Below, piece by piece: positions 33,805-42,808 of a DNA stretch of 64,000 nt. Numbering within the stretch: position 1 is the first letter of the stretch; every line of letters starts with the position of its first letter. The translations under genes were made by a program, and so were the position numbers. The DNA comes from Nocardia blacklockiae (GTDB lineage: Bacteria; Actinomycetota; Actinomycetes; Mycobacteriales; Mycobacteriaceae), in NCBI RefSeq assembly GCF_015477355.1, contig NZ_JADLRJ010000003.1:186001-250000 (forward strand), given 5' to 3'. The notes beneath the pieces are model-generated. The model was not told the origin of the DNA, searched no databases, and worked only from the letters and a program-made list of their open reading frames with translations.

Positions 33805-34763
33805 AGGGTGGTTCCCGGGGCCTGCCCGTACTGGCGGCGGTACTGCGCGGCGAAGCGGCCCGGGTGGCCGAAACCCCAGGCCGCGGCGATGGAGGCGACC
33901 GTGGCGCCGTCGTCGGGGGAGTCGGCCCGCAGCTGTTCGTGAGCGCCGCGCAGGCGCATGCGTTTCAGATAGGCCATCGGGGTGGTGTCGAGATGGCGGC
34001 GGAACGCCAATTGCAGCGCCCGCACCGTGACGTAGGCTGCCGCCGCGATATCGGACACCGAAATGTCTTGATGCACATGGGTTTCCATGTAGGCCACGGC
34101 GCGGCGCACGGTGTCGGGGTGCGCGTCGTTGCGGTCGCCGGCCGTGGGGTCGACGAGCGCGGTGCTCGGGAACGCGTCGAGCACGCTCGCGGCCAGGTAC
34201 TGCGTCGCGGTGCTCGCGACCAGCGGCGGCACCCGGTCCCCGTACGAGGCGGCGAGCTGTTGCACGTGCTCGATGACCGCGGTCAGTCGCCGTCCGGCCG
34301 CCGCCGACACCGTGCGATGGCCGACCAGACCCACCGCCCCGGGCTCGTCGTCGGCGCCCGCCGCGACCCGGCCCAGCTCGGCGGGATCGAACATGGTGAT
34401 CGTGTACCGGGAGTGGTGGATGATGCCCGAATAGGGCAGATCCGGGGGCGTCAGCAGGCCGATCTCGCCCGGACCGAACACGTCGGTGCCCTCGTCGAGG
34501 TAATGCTCCTCGACCCAGCCCGTCTCCACCCCGCACAGGCAGATCTTGCGCAGCGGATCGGCGTCGTAACTCATGTCGAAACCGAGTTCCAGCCGGTCCA
34601 GGCTGACCGTGCCCAGCATGTCGCGGGTGATGTGGCTGCGGACCGGCACCTCCGCGGCGTTGCCGATCTGCATCGTCGTGTAATTCCGGTTCAGGAACTG
34701 TTCGGTGGCCGCCAGGCTGCCGCTCTCGAATTCCACCGTCAATAGACTCACGCTCCTCTGCAC
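33795..34763 (-). CDS. AraC-family transcriptional regulator
   Basis: A 322-residue activator. The N-terminal part is an AraC-binding-like cupin (for example FDMSYDADPLRKICLCGVET, FGPGEIGLLTPPDLPY), and the C-terminal 110 residues carry two HTH motifs (ISVSDIAAAAYVTVRALQLA with FRRHLDTTPMAYLKRMRLRG, then VASIAAAWGFGHPGRFAAQY). The family normally responds to a small carbon source or toxin. The start is uncertain: GTG at 34763 is the longest, but AGGAG lies inside it and would better serve TTG at 34742. The 3' end overlaps a 26-bp tandem duplication. Its target may be the divergent region containing two direct repeats. Confidence 0.88.
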   Translation of the reverse strand: MQRSVSLLTVEFESGSLAATEQFLNRNYTTMQIGNAAEVPVRSHITRDMLGTVSLDRLELGFDMSYDADPLRKICLCGVETGWVEEHYLDEGTDVFGPGEIGLLTPPDLPYSGIIHHSRYTITMFDPAELGRVAAGADDEPGAVGLVGHRTVSAAAGRRLTAVIEHVQQLAASYGDRVPPLVASTATQYLAASVLDAFPSTALVDPTAGDRNDAHPDTVRRAVAYMETHVHQDISVSDIAAAAYVTVRALQLAFRRHLDTTPMAYLKRMRLRGAHEQLRADSPDDGATVASIAAAWGFGHPGRFAAQYRRQYGQAPGTTLDE

Positions 34764-35095
34764 CGCTCACCGCCTCGGACCGCGACGGACAGCGCTGTAC
34801 GTACGGTCCGGGCGTGTTGGTCGCCGAGTACCCACTTTTGCCGATATTGCGCACCGCGCCGCCCGCGGCGACCCGGCCCCTGCTCGTCCCCGGCTCTGCG
34901 CCGGGCGGGTGCCCAGATGAGGTTCTCGGTCTCGATGATGCCAGCCCGGTACGAAACGACAACGTCCGGTACGGGCGATTCGGACGCGCCGGAGTCGGCT
35001 GTGCCAAGCCGGGGAAGTGAAGTCGGCCGTTCGCGCGGCCGAATCTTGCTCGTGCCGGGCGATTGCGGCGGGCCGGGGCGGGAACGTCCGGTGAT
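34764..35095. other. 332-bp divergent intergenic region between AraC and DUF72 genes
   Basis: No convincing gene is seen; the one open frame (68 codons) lacks coding character. The octamer CCGGTACG occurs twice in the same orientation, at 34946-34953 and 34966-34973, 20 bp apart, about two helical turns. That spacing suits an AraC-type dimer, so this may be the operator for the neighbouring regulator. Confidence 0.4.
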
Positions 35096-35908
35096 ATGGC
35101 GATCATCATCGGTACCTCGGGATGGCAGTACGCGGACTGGCGCGGGGTGTTCTATCCGAAGGGGGTCGCGCAGCGGCGGTGGCTGGAGCACTACGCGGGC
35201 GCGTTCGCGACGGTGGAGTTGAACGCCGCCTTCTACCGGCCGATGGCGCGCACGACCTTCGAGGGCTGGCGCACCCGCACCCCTGACGACTTCGTGATGG
35301 CGGTCAAGGCGAGTCGCGTGCTCACCCATCATCGGCGGCTGCTCGACCCCGAAATACCGCTCGAGCGCATGCTGGACGCGGCGCGCGGACTCGGAGACAA
35401 GCTGGGCCCCTTGCTGATTCAGCTGCCGCCCAACCTGCCCGCCGCGCCGGACCGCCTGTCGGCCGTGCTGCGGCTGATCCCGGCGGACGTGCGCGTGGTC
35501 GTGGAACCGCGGCACGAGAGCTGGTGGACCGACGAGGTGCGCGCCGTGCTGGCGGAGCGCGGCGCGGCACTGTGCTGGGCCGACCGGCTGGACCGGCCCG
35601 TCACCCCGCTGTGGCGCACGGCCGACTGGGGTTATCTGCGCTTCCACGAGGGCACCGGCGCGCCCTGGCCCTGCTACGACGAGGACGTCCTCGCCGACTG
35701 GGTGCGCCGCCTCGGCGAAATCTGGGAGCCCACCAGCGACGTCTACGTCTACTTCAACAACGACCCCGGCGGCGCGGCCATCCACAATGCCATCCGCTTC
35801 GCCGCGCTGGCCCGCGCCGCCGGTTGGCAGGTGACGCGCACCCCCGACCCACTACCCCCGGCCGTCGACCCGCCCGAGGTCTCGCGGGAGTGGAACACGC
35901 CTTGGTGA
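35096..35908 (+). CDS. DUF72 (YecE-family) TIM-barrel protein
   Basis: A 270-residue DUF72 protein. The family opening IIIGTSGWQYADWRGVFYP is present, followed by YAGAFATVELNAAFYR, the middle motif DFVMAVKASRVLTH, LIQLPPN and VYVYFNND with the C-terminal Trp residues. DUF72/YecE proteins have a TIM-barrel fold; their reaction is not established. The ATG at 35096 is chosen because the conserved block starts right there; upstream sequence is not conserved. It is divergent from AraC and convergent with the small secreted gene. Confidence 0.9.
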   Translation: MAIIIGTSGWQYADWRGVFYPKGVAQRRWLEHYAGAFATVELNAAFYRPMARTTFEGWRTRTPDDFVMAVKASRVLTHHRRLLDPEIPLERMLDAARGLGDKLGPLLIQLPPNLPAAPDRLSAVLRLIPADVRVVVEPRHESWWTDEVRAVLAERGAALCWADRLDRPVTPLWRTADWGYLRFHEGTGAPWPCYDEDVLADWVRRLGEIWEPTSDVYVYFNNDPGGAAIHNAIRFAALARAAGWQVTRTPDPLPPAVDPPEVSREWNTPW

Positions 35909-35973
35909 GAACCCGCCGCTACCGATCACGTTGGCGGGCGGCAGTTTTCCTGCCGTGCCGATCGCCTTGCCGG

Positions 35974-36420
35974 TCAGGGCACCTGGAGTTCGACCGTCGC
36001 CGCGGGCAGGTGCAGCCGGTCGGTGGACGCGGTGATCTGGACCCGGCCCGAACCGGTCGGCGCGGTCACGATCGACGGCTGGTTCGCGTTGGTCGAGCTG
36101 CCCGTGTCGACCGCGTGGACAGGGATCGTGCCCTCGGCCCCGGTGTCGAGATTGCGCCACTGCACGATCACCGTGACGCCGCACAGGTTTCCGAAGGTGG
36201 GCGTCCAGCGCGTGAACGTCACCCAGAACTGGGTGGAGCCGGGTTCGGCGAAGTCGGACGAGGCGCTCACCCAGCCGCGTCCGTAACAGATGTCGCCCAG
36301 CGTCTGGATGTCGCCGACATCGGCGCGGTTCGCCGCGGCGGTGGTCGCGACCGTGGTGAGCACGCCGCTCACCGCCGCGGCGGCCAGCACGCCACGCAGC
36401 ACGAACTTCCTCTTCTGCAT
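35974..36420 (-). CDS. Small secreted protein, paralogue of the gene at 9986
   Basis: A 148-residue exported protein. Signal peptide: basic MQKRK followed by FVLRGVLAAAAVSGVLTTVA, cleaved near residue 30. The mature part has cysteines at DICYGR and NLCGVT. Its C-terminal 65 residues parallel those of the secreted protein at 9986: CGVTVIVQWRNLDTGAEG against CDVTAVLDWHNLDTGATG, then GRVQITASTDRLHLPAATVE against GRVRLTLRTDRPNVPAAAEV. GGAGG precedes the ATG at a good distance. No named domain. Function unknown; probably a small beta-rich envelope or extracellular protein. Confidence 0.85.
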   Translation of the reverse strand: MQKRKFVLRGVLAAAAVSGVLTTVATTAAANRADVGDIQTLGDICYGRGWVSASSDFAEPGSTQFWVTFTRWTPTFGNLCGVTVIVQWRNLDTGAEGTIPVHAVDTGSSTNANQPSIVTAPTGSGRVQITASTDRLHLPAATVELQVP

Positions 36421-36627
36421 CAGATGGTTCCTCCCGTAGTCGTCGATTCGACACTCGGCAGCCTGGTGTCGTAGGTACCGGTGCCGCATCGGTACCGCTA
36501 CCGAGACCCCGCGCGCCGAATGCTTCGCGCGTGTCGGGTGCGCCTGACCGATGCTCGGGGTTTGCCGACCTACGATTCGCTGTTGATAGCGGCAGAGCAT
36601 GATTCGTCCGGATTGGGGTGCGCGGCG

Positions 36628-38160
36628 ATGGAGCAGAGCAAGGTGCGGCGGTCGGCGCGCGAGGTCCTGCAGTCGCTGCCCGGACACGTGCGGGCGGACG
36701 CCCTGCGGCGGCTGCGGCGGCGCGGGCGCCCGCTCGCGCTGCGCGACATCACCGTGGTCGACGCGGGCATGCTGAAGCGGGCCGTGGTCGCCGCCTCGCT
36801 CGGCAACTGCATGGAGTGGTTCGACTTCGGCGTCTACAGCTACCTCGCCGTCGTGATCGGGAAGGTGTTCTTCCCGGACGTCGGCGCGGGGGTGCAGGTG
36901 CTGGCCTCGTTCACGACGTTCGCCGCGGCCTTCCTGGTACGCCCGCTCGGCGGCCTGTACTTCGGCCCGCTGGGCGACCGGATCGGCCGCCAGAAGGTGC
37001 TGGCCACCACCATGCTCATGATGGCCGCCAGCACCTTCGCGATCGGCTTCATCCCCGGCTACGGCACCATCGGCATCGCCGCGCCGATCCTGCTGCTGGT
37101 CTGCCGGATGGTGCAGGGCTTTTCCACCGGCGGCGAGTACGGCGGCGCGACCACCTTCATCGCCGAGTACTCCCCGGACCGCCGCCGCGGATTCCTCGGC
37201 AGCTGGCTGGATTTCGGCACCTTCGTCGGCTACGCCGCCGGCTCGGGCATCGTCACCCTGCTCAATCTCACGCTCGGCGAGCAGGCCGTCGAGGACTGGG
37301 CGTGGCGGCTGCCGTTCCTGATCGCCGGGCCGATCGGCGCGATCGGCCTGTACATCCGCCTCAAGCTCGAGGACACCCCGGCCTACCAGGAGCAATTGGA
37401 CGCGCACGACAAGGAATTGGCCGAGCAGAAGTCCGGCGACAGCCGGCTGGGCGAGATCGCGGTGATCTTCACCCGGCACTGGCGGGCCATGCTGATCTGC
37501 ATCGGGCTGGTGCTGCTCTACAACGTCACCAACTACATGGTGACCGCATACCTGCCGACCTACATGTCCGAATCGCTGCACCGCTCCACCACACTGTCGG
37601 ACACGCTGGTCCTGTGCGCGATGGCGCTGGTGGTGCTGCTGATCACCTTCGTGGGCCGCGCCAGCGACCGCTTCGGCCGGCGGCCGGTGTTCCTGATCGC
37701 GGCGGCGGCACAGGTGGTGCTCGCCTACCCGGCGTTCCTGCTGATCCGGCAGGACGGCTGGGCGCTGCCGCTGCTGGGCACGCTGGTGCTGGCCGCGCTG
37801 CTGGCCGGATTCGCCGGGCCCAGCGCCGCGACCCTGCCCGCCCTGTTCCCGACCGCCATTCGCTACGGCGCGATGGGCATCTCGTTCAACATCGCGGTCT
37901 CGGCGTTCGGCGGCACCACGCCGCTGGTCAACGCGGCCCTGGTGGAGGGCACGCACAACCTGATGGTGCCCGCCTACTACCTGATCGTCTCCGGGCTCAT
38001 CGGCATGGTGGCCGCCGTGTTCCTCCGGGAATCCGCGCTGCTGCCGCTGAAGGGTTCGCAACCGATGGTTGGCACCGAGGAGGAGGCGGAGGAACTGGTC
38101 ACCACCTCCGAACTGGCGCTGAAAGAGTTGCGCGCCAGCGGTACTCGCGGCCAGTCTTGA
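36628..38160 (+). CDS. MFS transporter, metabolite:H+ symporter (MHS/ProP-like) family
   Basis: A 510-residue transporter of the MHS branch of the MFS, which imports betaine, proline, citrate, alpha-ketoglutarate or shikimate with protons. Hallmarks are SLGNCMEWFDFGVYSYLAVV at helix 1, PLGGLYFGPLGDRIGRQKVL (the MFS A-motif), and GFSTGGEYGGATTFIAEYSP after helix 4. A long C-terminal acidic tail (GTEEEAEELVTTSE) resembles the coiled tail of osmosensing ProP, though it is not clearly a coiled coil. The ATG at 36628 is chosen over upstream codons in an Arg-rich frame. Substrate unknown. Confidence 0.9.
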   Translation: MEQSKVRRSAREVLQSLPGHVRADALRRLRRRGRPLALRDITVVDAGMLKRAVVAASLGNCMEWFDFGVYSYLAVVIGKVFFPDVGAGVQVLASFTTFAAAFLVRPLGGLYFGPLGDRIGRQKVLATTMLMMAASTFAIGFIPGYGTIGIAAPILLLVCRMVQGFSTGGEYGGATTFIAEYSPDRRRGFLGSWLDFGTFVGYAAGSGIVTLLNLTLGEQAVEDWAWRLPFLIAGPIGAIGLYIRLKLEDTPAYQEQLDAHDKELAEQKSGDSRLGEIAVIFTRHWRAMLICIGLVLLYNVTNYMVTAYLPTYMSESLHRSTTLSDTLVLCAMALVVLLITFVGRASDRFGRRPVFLIAAAAQVVLAYPAFLLIRQDGWALPLLGTLVLAALLAGFAGPSAATLPALFPTAIRYGAMGISFNIAVSAFGGTTPLVNAALVEGTHNLMVPAYYLIVSGLIGMVAAVFLRESALLPLKGSQPMVGTEEEAEELVTTSELALKELRASGTRGQS

Positions 38161-38175
38161 TTTCGCCGCGGCCGC

Positions 38176-39063
38176 TCACGCGCTCACCGCAGGCTTCAGG
38201 ACCTCCTCGCACCAGGCGCGGAAGGTGGTGGGGCTGGAGCTCCGCGGGGTGCGCGGCACGCCCAGATCGAGGCCGTCGTTCTTGGCGCGCATCATGTCGA
38301 CGTAGCCCGCCACGAACGCGTCGCCGACGCCGCGTGCCACGAGGGTGGCGCGGAAGTCGTCGAGGGACTGCTGCCGGTGCGCGACCGGGCGCCCGAGCAC
38401 CTCGGACATGATGTGCGCCAAATCGTTCGCCGACAGGTCCTCGGGGCCGAGCACGGGCACCTCGCCCGTCCCGGTCCACGAACGGTCGAGCAGGAGTTCC
38501 GCTGCGGCGGCGGCGATGTCGCGGGTGGCGACGATCGGCGCCTTGCGGTCGGGCACGGTGGTGTCGGTGAAGACGCCGTCGTCGCGAATCGAATTCGCTT
38601 GCCACAGTAGGTTGTCCATGAAGGTGGGGTTCGCGAGCGCGCGGTAGGCCACGCCCGCTCCGGCGATGAGGTCGTCCATGGCCAGCGACGCCGTCACGTG
38701 TCCGGCGCGACCCGCCGCGGGTGTGCCGCGGCCGACGGCCGAGACGCCGACGACGTGGCCGACGCCGTGCGCGGTGAACGCCTTGGCCGCGGGGCCGGTG
38801 AACCCGGAGTACGCGGCGTCCAGGCTCGGCGCTCCGGGATTCGGCGGCACCAGCCAGAAGACGGCGTCCGCGCCGGCGAAGGCCCGGTCGACGACCTCGG
38901 GATCGCCGTGCGAGCCGGTGACGATGTCGACGCGGTCGCGCGCGGAGTCGGGCAGTTTCGCGGGGTCGCGCACGATGACGCGGAGTTCTTCGCGATCCTC
39001 GGTGAGCAGCAGGTCCAGCAGGCGGCCGCCGATCTGGCCGGTGGGAGCGGTAATCACGATCAT
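38176..39063 (-). CDS. NmrA/NAD(P)H-binding family protein
   Basis: A 295-residue atypical short-chain dehydrogenase. The N-terminal nucleotide fold is MIVITAPTGQIGGRLLDLLL (TGxxGxxG), followed by ADAVFWLVPPNPGAPSLDAA. The catalytic Tyr/Lys of classical SDRs is not evident, as in NmrA-like redox sensors and quinone reductases. It is divergent from a LysR gene across 68 bp, the classic LysR arrangement, so the LysR protein probably controls it. Confidence 0.9.
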   Translation of the reverse strand: MIVITAPTGQIGGRLLDLLLTEDREELRVIVRDPAKLPDSARDRVDIVTGSHGDPEVVDRAFAGADAVFWLVPPNPGAPSLDAAYSGFTGPAAKAFTAHGVGHVVGVSAVGRGTPAAGRAGHVTASLAMDDLIAGAGVAYRALANPTFMDNLLWQANSIRDDGVFTDTTVPDRKAPIVATRDIAAAAAELLLDRSWTGTGEVPVLGPEDLSANDLAHIMSEVLGRPVAHRQQSLDDFRATLVARGVGDAFVAGYVDMMRAKNDGLDLGVPRTPRSSSPTTFRAWCEEVLKPAVSA

Positions 39064-39131
39064 GGATTCAGTCTCGGTATCGCTGACCTGCGGCGTCCAA
39101 TACCCTTCGCGCGCATTGATACCTTGAAGGC
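39064..39131. promoter_or_regulatory. LysR-type divergent control region
   Basis: The 68 bp between the divergent NmrA and LysR genes contain GGTAT at 39076-39080, its inverse ATACC at 39100-39104, and a second ATACC at 39119-39123. Such imperfect dyads are typical recognition and activation boxes of LysR regulators. Assignment rests on symmetry and layout only. Confidence 0.4.
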
Positions 39132-39944
39132 ATGGATCTCGACCTGCGCAAGCTCCGCTACTTCGTGGCCGTGGCCGAGCATCGCCACTTCGGGCGGGCG
39201 GCCGAGCAGCTCTACATCGCCCAGCCCGTGCTCAGTCGCCAGATCAAGGCGTTCGAGCAGGAGCTCGAGTGCGAGCTGCTGGTGCGGACCACGCGCAGCG
39301 TCGAGCTGACCGAGGCCGGGCAGCAGCTCTACGAGGAGGCGCGGACGATTCTCGCGTCGGTCGGCGCGGCGGTGCAGCGCGTGCACGCCATCGATCGGGG
39401 CGTGCGGCGGCTCGGCATCGCCTTCGCGACGGGATTGCCTGTGTCGGAAGCGGTTCGGGCGTTCAGCGCGCGGTACCCCGACGTCGAGATCGACCTGGTG
39501 CCGGTGCGCTGGTGGGAGCAGGACGGCCCGCTGCGGGACGGCCGCGCCCAGGTCGGCTACCTGCGGCGACCGTTCGACGAGACGGGCCTGCATCTCATCC
39601 CCATCGGCACCGAGCCCCGGGTCGCCTGCCTGTCGCTGACACACCCCTTGGCCACCCGCACCGAACTGACTCTCGCCGACCTCGAGGGCCACCCCATGCT
39701 CGACGTCCCGAACCGCCGCACCTCCTCCATCGAGGAGAAGTTCGAACTCATAGCCTCCGGCCCCACCCTCGCCCTCGTTCCCCGCAGCGTCGCCCACGCC
39801 TACGCCCGCCCCGACCTCCTCCGCATCCCGGTCACCGACGCCCCCCGAGCCCAGACCTGCCTGGCCACCCCCGCCGCGAACCTCCGCGAAAAGCTGTCAC
39901 GCGATTTCCTGGACATCGCCGCGGAGACATTGCGGCGCAACTGA
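39132..39944 (+). CDS. LysR-family transcriptional regulator
   Basis: A 270-residue LysR regulator. The N-terminal winged HTH is textbook (DLRKLRYFVAVAEHRHFGRA, AEQLYIAQPVLSRQIKAFEQ, ELECELLVRTTRSVELTEAG). The C-terminal sensor domain begins at about 90 (LGIAFATGLPVSEAVRAF) but is a little shorter than usual. The last 60 codons use C-rich synonymous codons heavily. It is divergent from the NmrA-like gene, its likely target, and converges with the CHAT gene 27 bp away. Confidence 0.93.
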   Translation: MDLDLRKLRYFVAVAEHRHFGRAAEQLYIAQPVLSRQIKAFEQELECELLVRTTRSVELTEAGQQLYEEARTILASVGAAVQRVHAIDRGVRRLGIAFATGLPVSEAVRAFSARYPDVEIDLVPVRWWEQDGPLRDGRAQVGYLRRPFDETGLHLIPIGTEPRVACLSLTHPLATRTELTLADLEGHPMLDVPNRRTSSIEEKFELIASGPTLALVPRSVAHAYARPDLLRIPVTDAPRAQTCLATPAANLREKLSRDFLDIAAETLRRN

Positions 39945-39971
39945 ATTCGGTGCCACCAACCTGGTGGGGTG

Positions 39972-41249
39972 TCAGGGGGCGTGGACGGTGGCGAAGGCGG
40001 ACCAGAGGAGGGGGGAGTGGGTGATGGTGCCGGATTCTCGCCATGCGGCTAGGCGGGTGCGTTGCCAGTTCGACAGGGCGGCAATGGGGTTGGGGGTTTC
40101 GTGAGCGGTGTCTATTGCGCGGATTACGTCTTGGAGGGGCGTTGTCTCGGTGGCGTCGGCGAGGCGTTGGAAGGCGAGATCGGTGGGGAGGGGCCAGCGG
40201 GTGGCGGTGACCAGTTCCGCGCCGCTGTGGATGATGGCGGTGGTGAGGCCGAGGGCTTCGGTGAAGCGTAGGTCGCCGCCGCTTTCGCAGGCTATCAGCG
40301 CCACTCGGCTCGGCATGGGCCAAAGTTGCTGTCCCGCGATCGGTTCGGTGGCGAGGGTGTGAGTGCCCAGGAGGAGGTCTTTTGCCGAGAGGGGACGGTG
40401 GGTGCGTAGCGGGCGGGCGAAGCCGGTGGTGTCGGCGGTGCAGGCGAGGTGGAGTTCGGCGTTTTCGCTGCGGCCGGATTCCGGGGGTTCGGCGGTGACG
40501 TGGCCGACGTAGAGAAGACGTGCGGCACCCGCGCGGAGTGTCGTGCCGAGCCAGTCGCGGTCGAGGTCCGTGCGGCGAAAGGCCTCCAGCGGATTCTCGA
40601 CGGCGGGCCGAAGGCATTGCCGCGCGGCGTATTCGGCCACGCGTTCGGTCAGTGGCGCATCGGGGGACATGCGGCCGAGGACGGAGCCGAGTGCGGAGTC
40701 CGCGCGGAAGCCCGGTACTCGCGGGTCGAGCACCGCTACCACCGGCAGGTCGCGGTCGGCGGCCCAGCTGCGCGCGGTGCGGTCGGGCGCGTGCGCGATG
40801 CTCGCGGGGGCGAGCAGGCTGAGATCGGCGATGTCGATCAGGCGCAGCGCCGGGTCCGGCGCGATGATCTCCCACGGCACCTGCGCGACGCGCGGCGACG
40901 GCTGCAACCGGATGTGCGGGCGGATGCCGCGCACGAACAGTTCGTGCAGTTGCACCGCGAGACCGTACGGCAGCAGCGCGCGGCTGAGCGCCTGTGCCAG
41001 TGTGTATTCCGTGTCGCGGTCGGCGAAAGCGCCTGCGGTGAGGGCGTATTCCAATCCGCCGGGGCGATTGGGGTCCGGCAGTGCCGCCGTCAGTCGGCGC
41101 ACGGCTTCGTCGACGTCGGCCCCGGGCAGCATGCTCACGCCCCGCTCGGCGCTGTGGCCGACCCAGTGCCACGACATGTACAGGTCTCCGGCGTCGGCCA
41201 TCCGCACGATCACGGTCGGCTGCTCGGCCTCGGTAACCACACTGTTCAC
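39972..41249 (-). CDS. CHAT-domain caspase-like protease
   Basis: A 425-residue protein with a CHAT (caspase HetF-associated with TPRs) peptidase domain. The N-terminal half includes VAQVPWEIIAPDP, typical of the lead-in to CHAT. The catalytic pair is visible: His250 in RLLYVGHVTAE and Cys321 in VALIACESGGD, followed by GAELVTATRWPLPTD, which matches the conserved end of the fold. Such proteases act as suicide effectors or processors in bacterial conflict systems, often controlled by TPR partners. GTG at 41249 overlaps the TPR gene stop by 4 bases. It is the last of four coupled genes; no other protease or nuclease is attached. Confidence 0.85.
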   Translation of the reverse strand: MNSVVTEAEQPTVIVRMADAGDLYMSWHWVGHSAERGVSMLPGADVDEAVRRLTAALPDPNRPGGLEYALTAGAFADRDTEYTLAQALSRALLPYGLAVQLHELFVRGIRPHIRLQPSPRVAQVPWEIIAPDPALRLIDIADLSLLAPASIAHAPDRTARSWAADRDLPVVAVLDPRVPGFRADSALGSVLGRMSPDAPLTERVAEYAARQCLRPAVENPLEAFRRTDLDRDWLGTTLRAGAARLLYVGHVTAEPPESGRSENAELHLACTADTTGFARPLRTHRPLSAKDLLLGTHTLATEPIAGQQLWPMPSRVALIACESGGDLRFTEALGLTTAIIHSGAELVTATRWPLPTDLAFQRLADATETTPLQDVIRAIDTAHETPNPIAALSNWQRTRLAAWRESGTITHSPLLWSAFATVHAP

Positions 41250-42808
41250 GTCGGCACCACCCGGCCTTCCCGCACCGCCCGCCCGTAACGCTGCTCGGCA
41301 GCACTGATGTAGGCCTCCAACGCGATGTGCCCGTCCGGCGGCACCGACAGCCGCGGCGGCGGCGCGACCGGCAACCCGGCCGCCGCCGCAACCTGCGCCA
41401 ACGCCGACCCGAGCCGCAGCGGCCCGGTGTCGGGGCGAGTGGATGTCTCGGCAGACGGCGGGTTGGGGTCGGCGGGAGAGGTTGGGTCGGTGGGTATAGG
41501 CATCGGGTCGAAAGGGAGGTGGGGCGGGCTGGCGTGAGTTAGGGCAGATTTGTCGGGCGTGGTTCCCGCGCAGGTGGTTTCGATGAGGTCGGCGAGGAGC
41601 TGGCCGTCGCCGCAGAGGTAGGCGAACCGGAAGGCGAGGCGGAGGGCGGGGGCGGCCATCTCGCGGTTCCACTGTTCGCGCTGGGTGCCGTTGGGGAAGC
41701 TGTAGCGGACGGCGTCGATGGCGAGGGCGGCGGTGACGGCGAGATCACGTGCTAGAGCGAGTATTTCGGCGGGTGGCGGTTCGACCATGTCGTCGATCAC
41801 CATCTCCCACAGCGCCGCGTGCCAGAAATCGGTACGCGCGCAATGCAGGCCGAGGCCGCGCGCCGCGTAGACCGCGTAGGCCGCCGACAGGTGCGCCTGC
41901 CCGTCGCCGACCTCGCCGTGGGCGAAAGCCACTGTCGCCAAGCGGATTCGGACACCGGCGGCCTCGAGCACCGCGCCGGACTCCTCGAAACAGGCGAGGG
42001 AACGGCGGTACACCCGCTCGACATGCTCGAGGTCGCCGTGCCGTTCGGCGAGGAACGCCGTGAGCTGGAGTCCGAGCCCCGCTCGGTAGCCGAGTCCGGC
42101 CTGTTCGAAGAACCGCTGACTGGCTCGCAGGTGCGGCTCGGCGTCGTCGTAGCGGCCCAGGCGGGCGTACATCATGGCCAGTGTCTGCCGGGTCTCGGCC
42201 GCCCCGTGCACGTCTCCGGCGGCCTCGAAAGCCGCCGCGGCCTGAAGCGCGAAATCCAGTCCCAGTTCCCCGCGCCCGGCTTCGAAGTGCGCGGCCGCCA
42301 GATTGGCCAGTGGGTGGCCGCGCAGCCGCGGCGCGCATCGCGTTGCCACGTCCAGTGATTCGGTGGCCAGCTCGACAGCTCGGGCCCACCGCGCGCAATG
42401 GACCGCGACCGCGGCGTGGGACACCAGGCACGACACCCGCAGCGCGGCGAACTCGTCGTGTCCGGTGAGCAATGCGCGTGCCTGCTCCAACGCGGCCTCG
42501 GCGGCATCGAGGTCGCCGACGTGCTGCAACGCCTGGGAGTAGTTGACGAGCGTGGCCGCGCGCTTCTCCACGGCATCGTCCGGGATCTCCGTGAGCGCGG
42601 CGCGGAACGCGGTGAGCGCGCCCACGTGGTCACCCAGCTCGTCCAGCATGCTGGCCGCGTTGCTCAGCGCGCTCACCCGCACGCCGCCGGTAGTGGTCCG
42701 CGCCGCGTGCTCGAAAATCCGCAGGGCTTCGGCGGTTTCGCCCCGCCCGTGCGCCGCGGCACCTTCGTGCAGCAATTCAAGACCTGGCGGGTCGTCCTCG
42801 GCCGCCAT
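41246..42808 (-). CDS. Tetratricopeptide repeat protein (partner of the CHAT protease)
   Basis: A 520-residue protein made of helical repeats, with TPR-like units such as GLELLHEGAAAHGRGETAEA, DLDAAEAALEQARALLTGH, AETRQTLAMMYARLGRYDDA and ERHGDLEHVERVYRRSLACF. After about residue 400 it turns into a Pro/Ser/Thr-rich linker (PTDPTSPADPNPPSAETS) and a short C-terminal helix. In CHAT systems TPR proteins sense a partner and gate the protease. It starts one base inside the preceding gene's stop (TGATG) and overlaps the CHAT gene by 4 bases, giving tight stoichiometric coupling. Confidence 0.88.
   Translation of the reverse strand: MAAEDDPPGLELLHEGAAAHGRGETAEALRIFEHAARTTTGGVRVSALSNAASMLDELGDHVGALTAFRAALTEIPDDAVEKRAATLVNYSQALQHVGDLDAAEAALEQARALLTGHDEFAALRVSCLVSHAAVAVHCARWARAVELATESLDVATRCAPRLRGHPLANLAAAHFEAGRGELGLDFALQAAAAFEAAGDVHGAAETRQTLAMMYARLGRYDDAEPHLRASQRFFEQAGLGYRAGLGLQLTAFLAERHGDLEHVERVYRRSLACFEESGAVLEAAGVRIRLATVAFAHGEVGDGQAHLSAAYAVYAARGLGLHCARTDFWHAALWEMVIDDMVEPPPAEILALARDLAVTAALAIDAVRYSFPNGTQREQWNREMAAPALRLAFRFAYLCGDGQLLADLIETTCAGTTPDKSALTHASPPHLPFDPMPIPTDPTSPADPNPPSAETSTRPDTGPLRLGSALAQVAAAAGLPVAPPPRLSVPPDGHIALEAYISAAEQRYGRAVREGRVVPT

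Noticed and set aside
34814-35020. 68-codon open frame in the AraC/DUF72 intergenic region
   Set aside because: No ribosome site, no recognisable pattern, and it would occupy the regulatory region with direct repeats.
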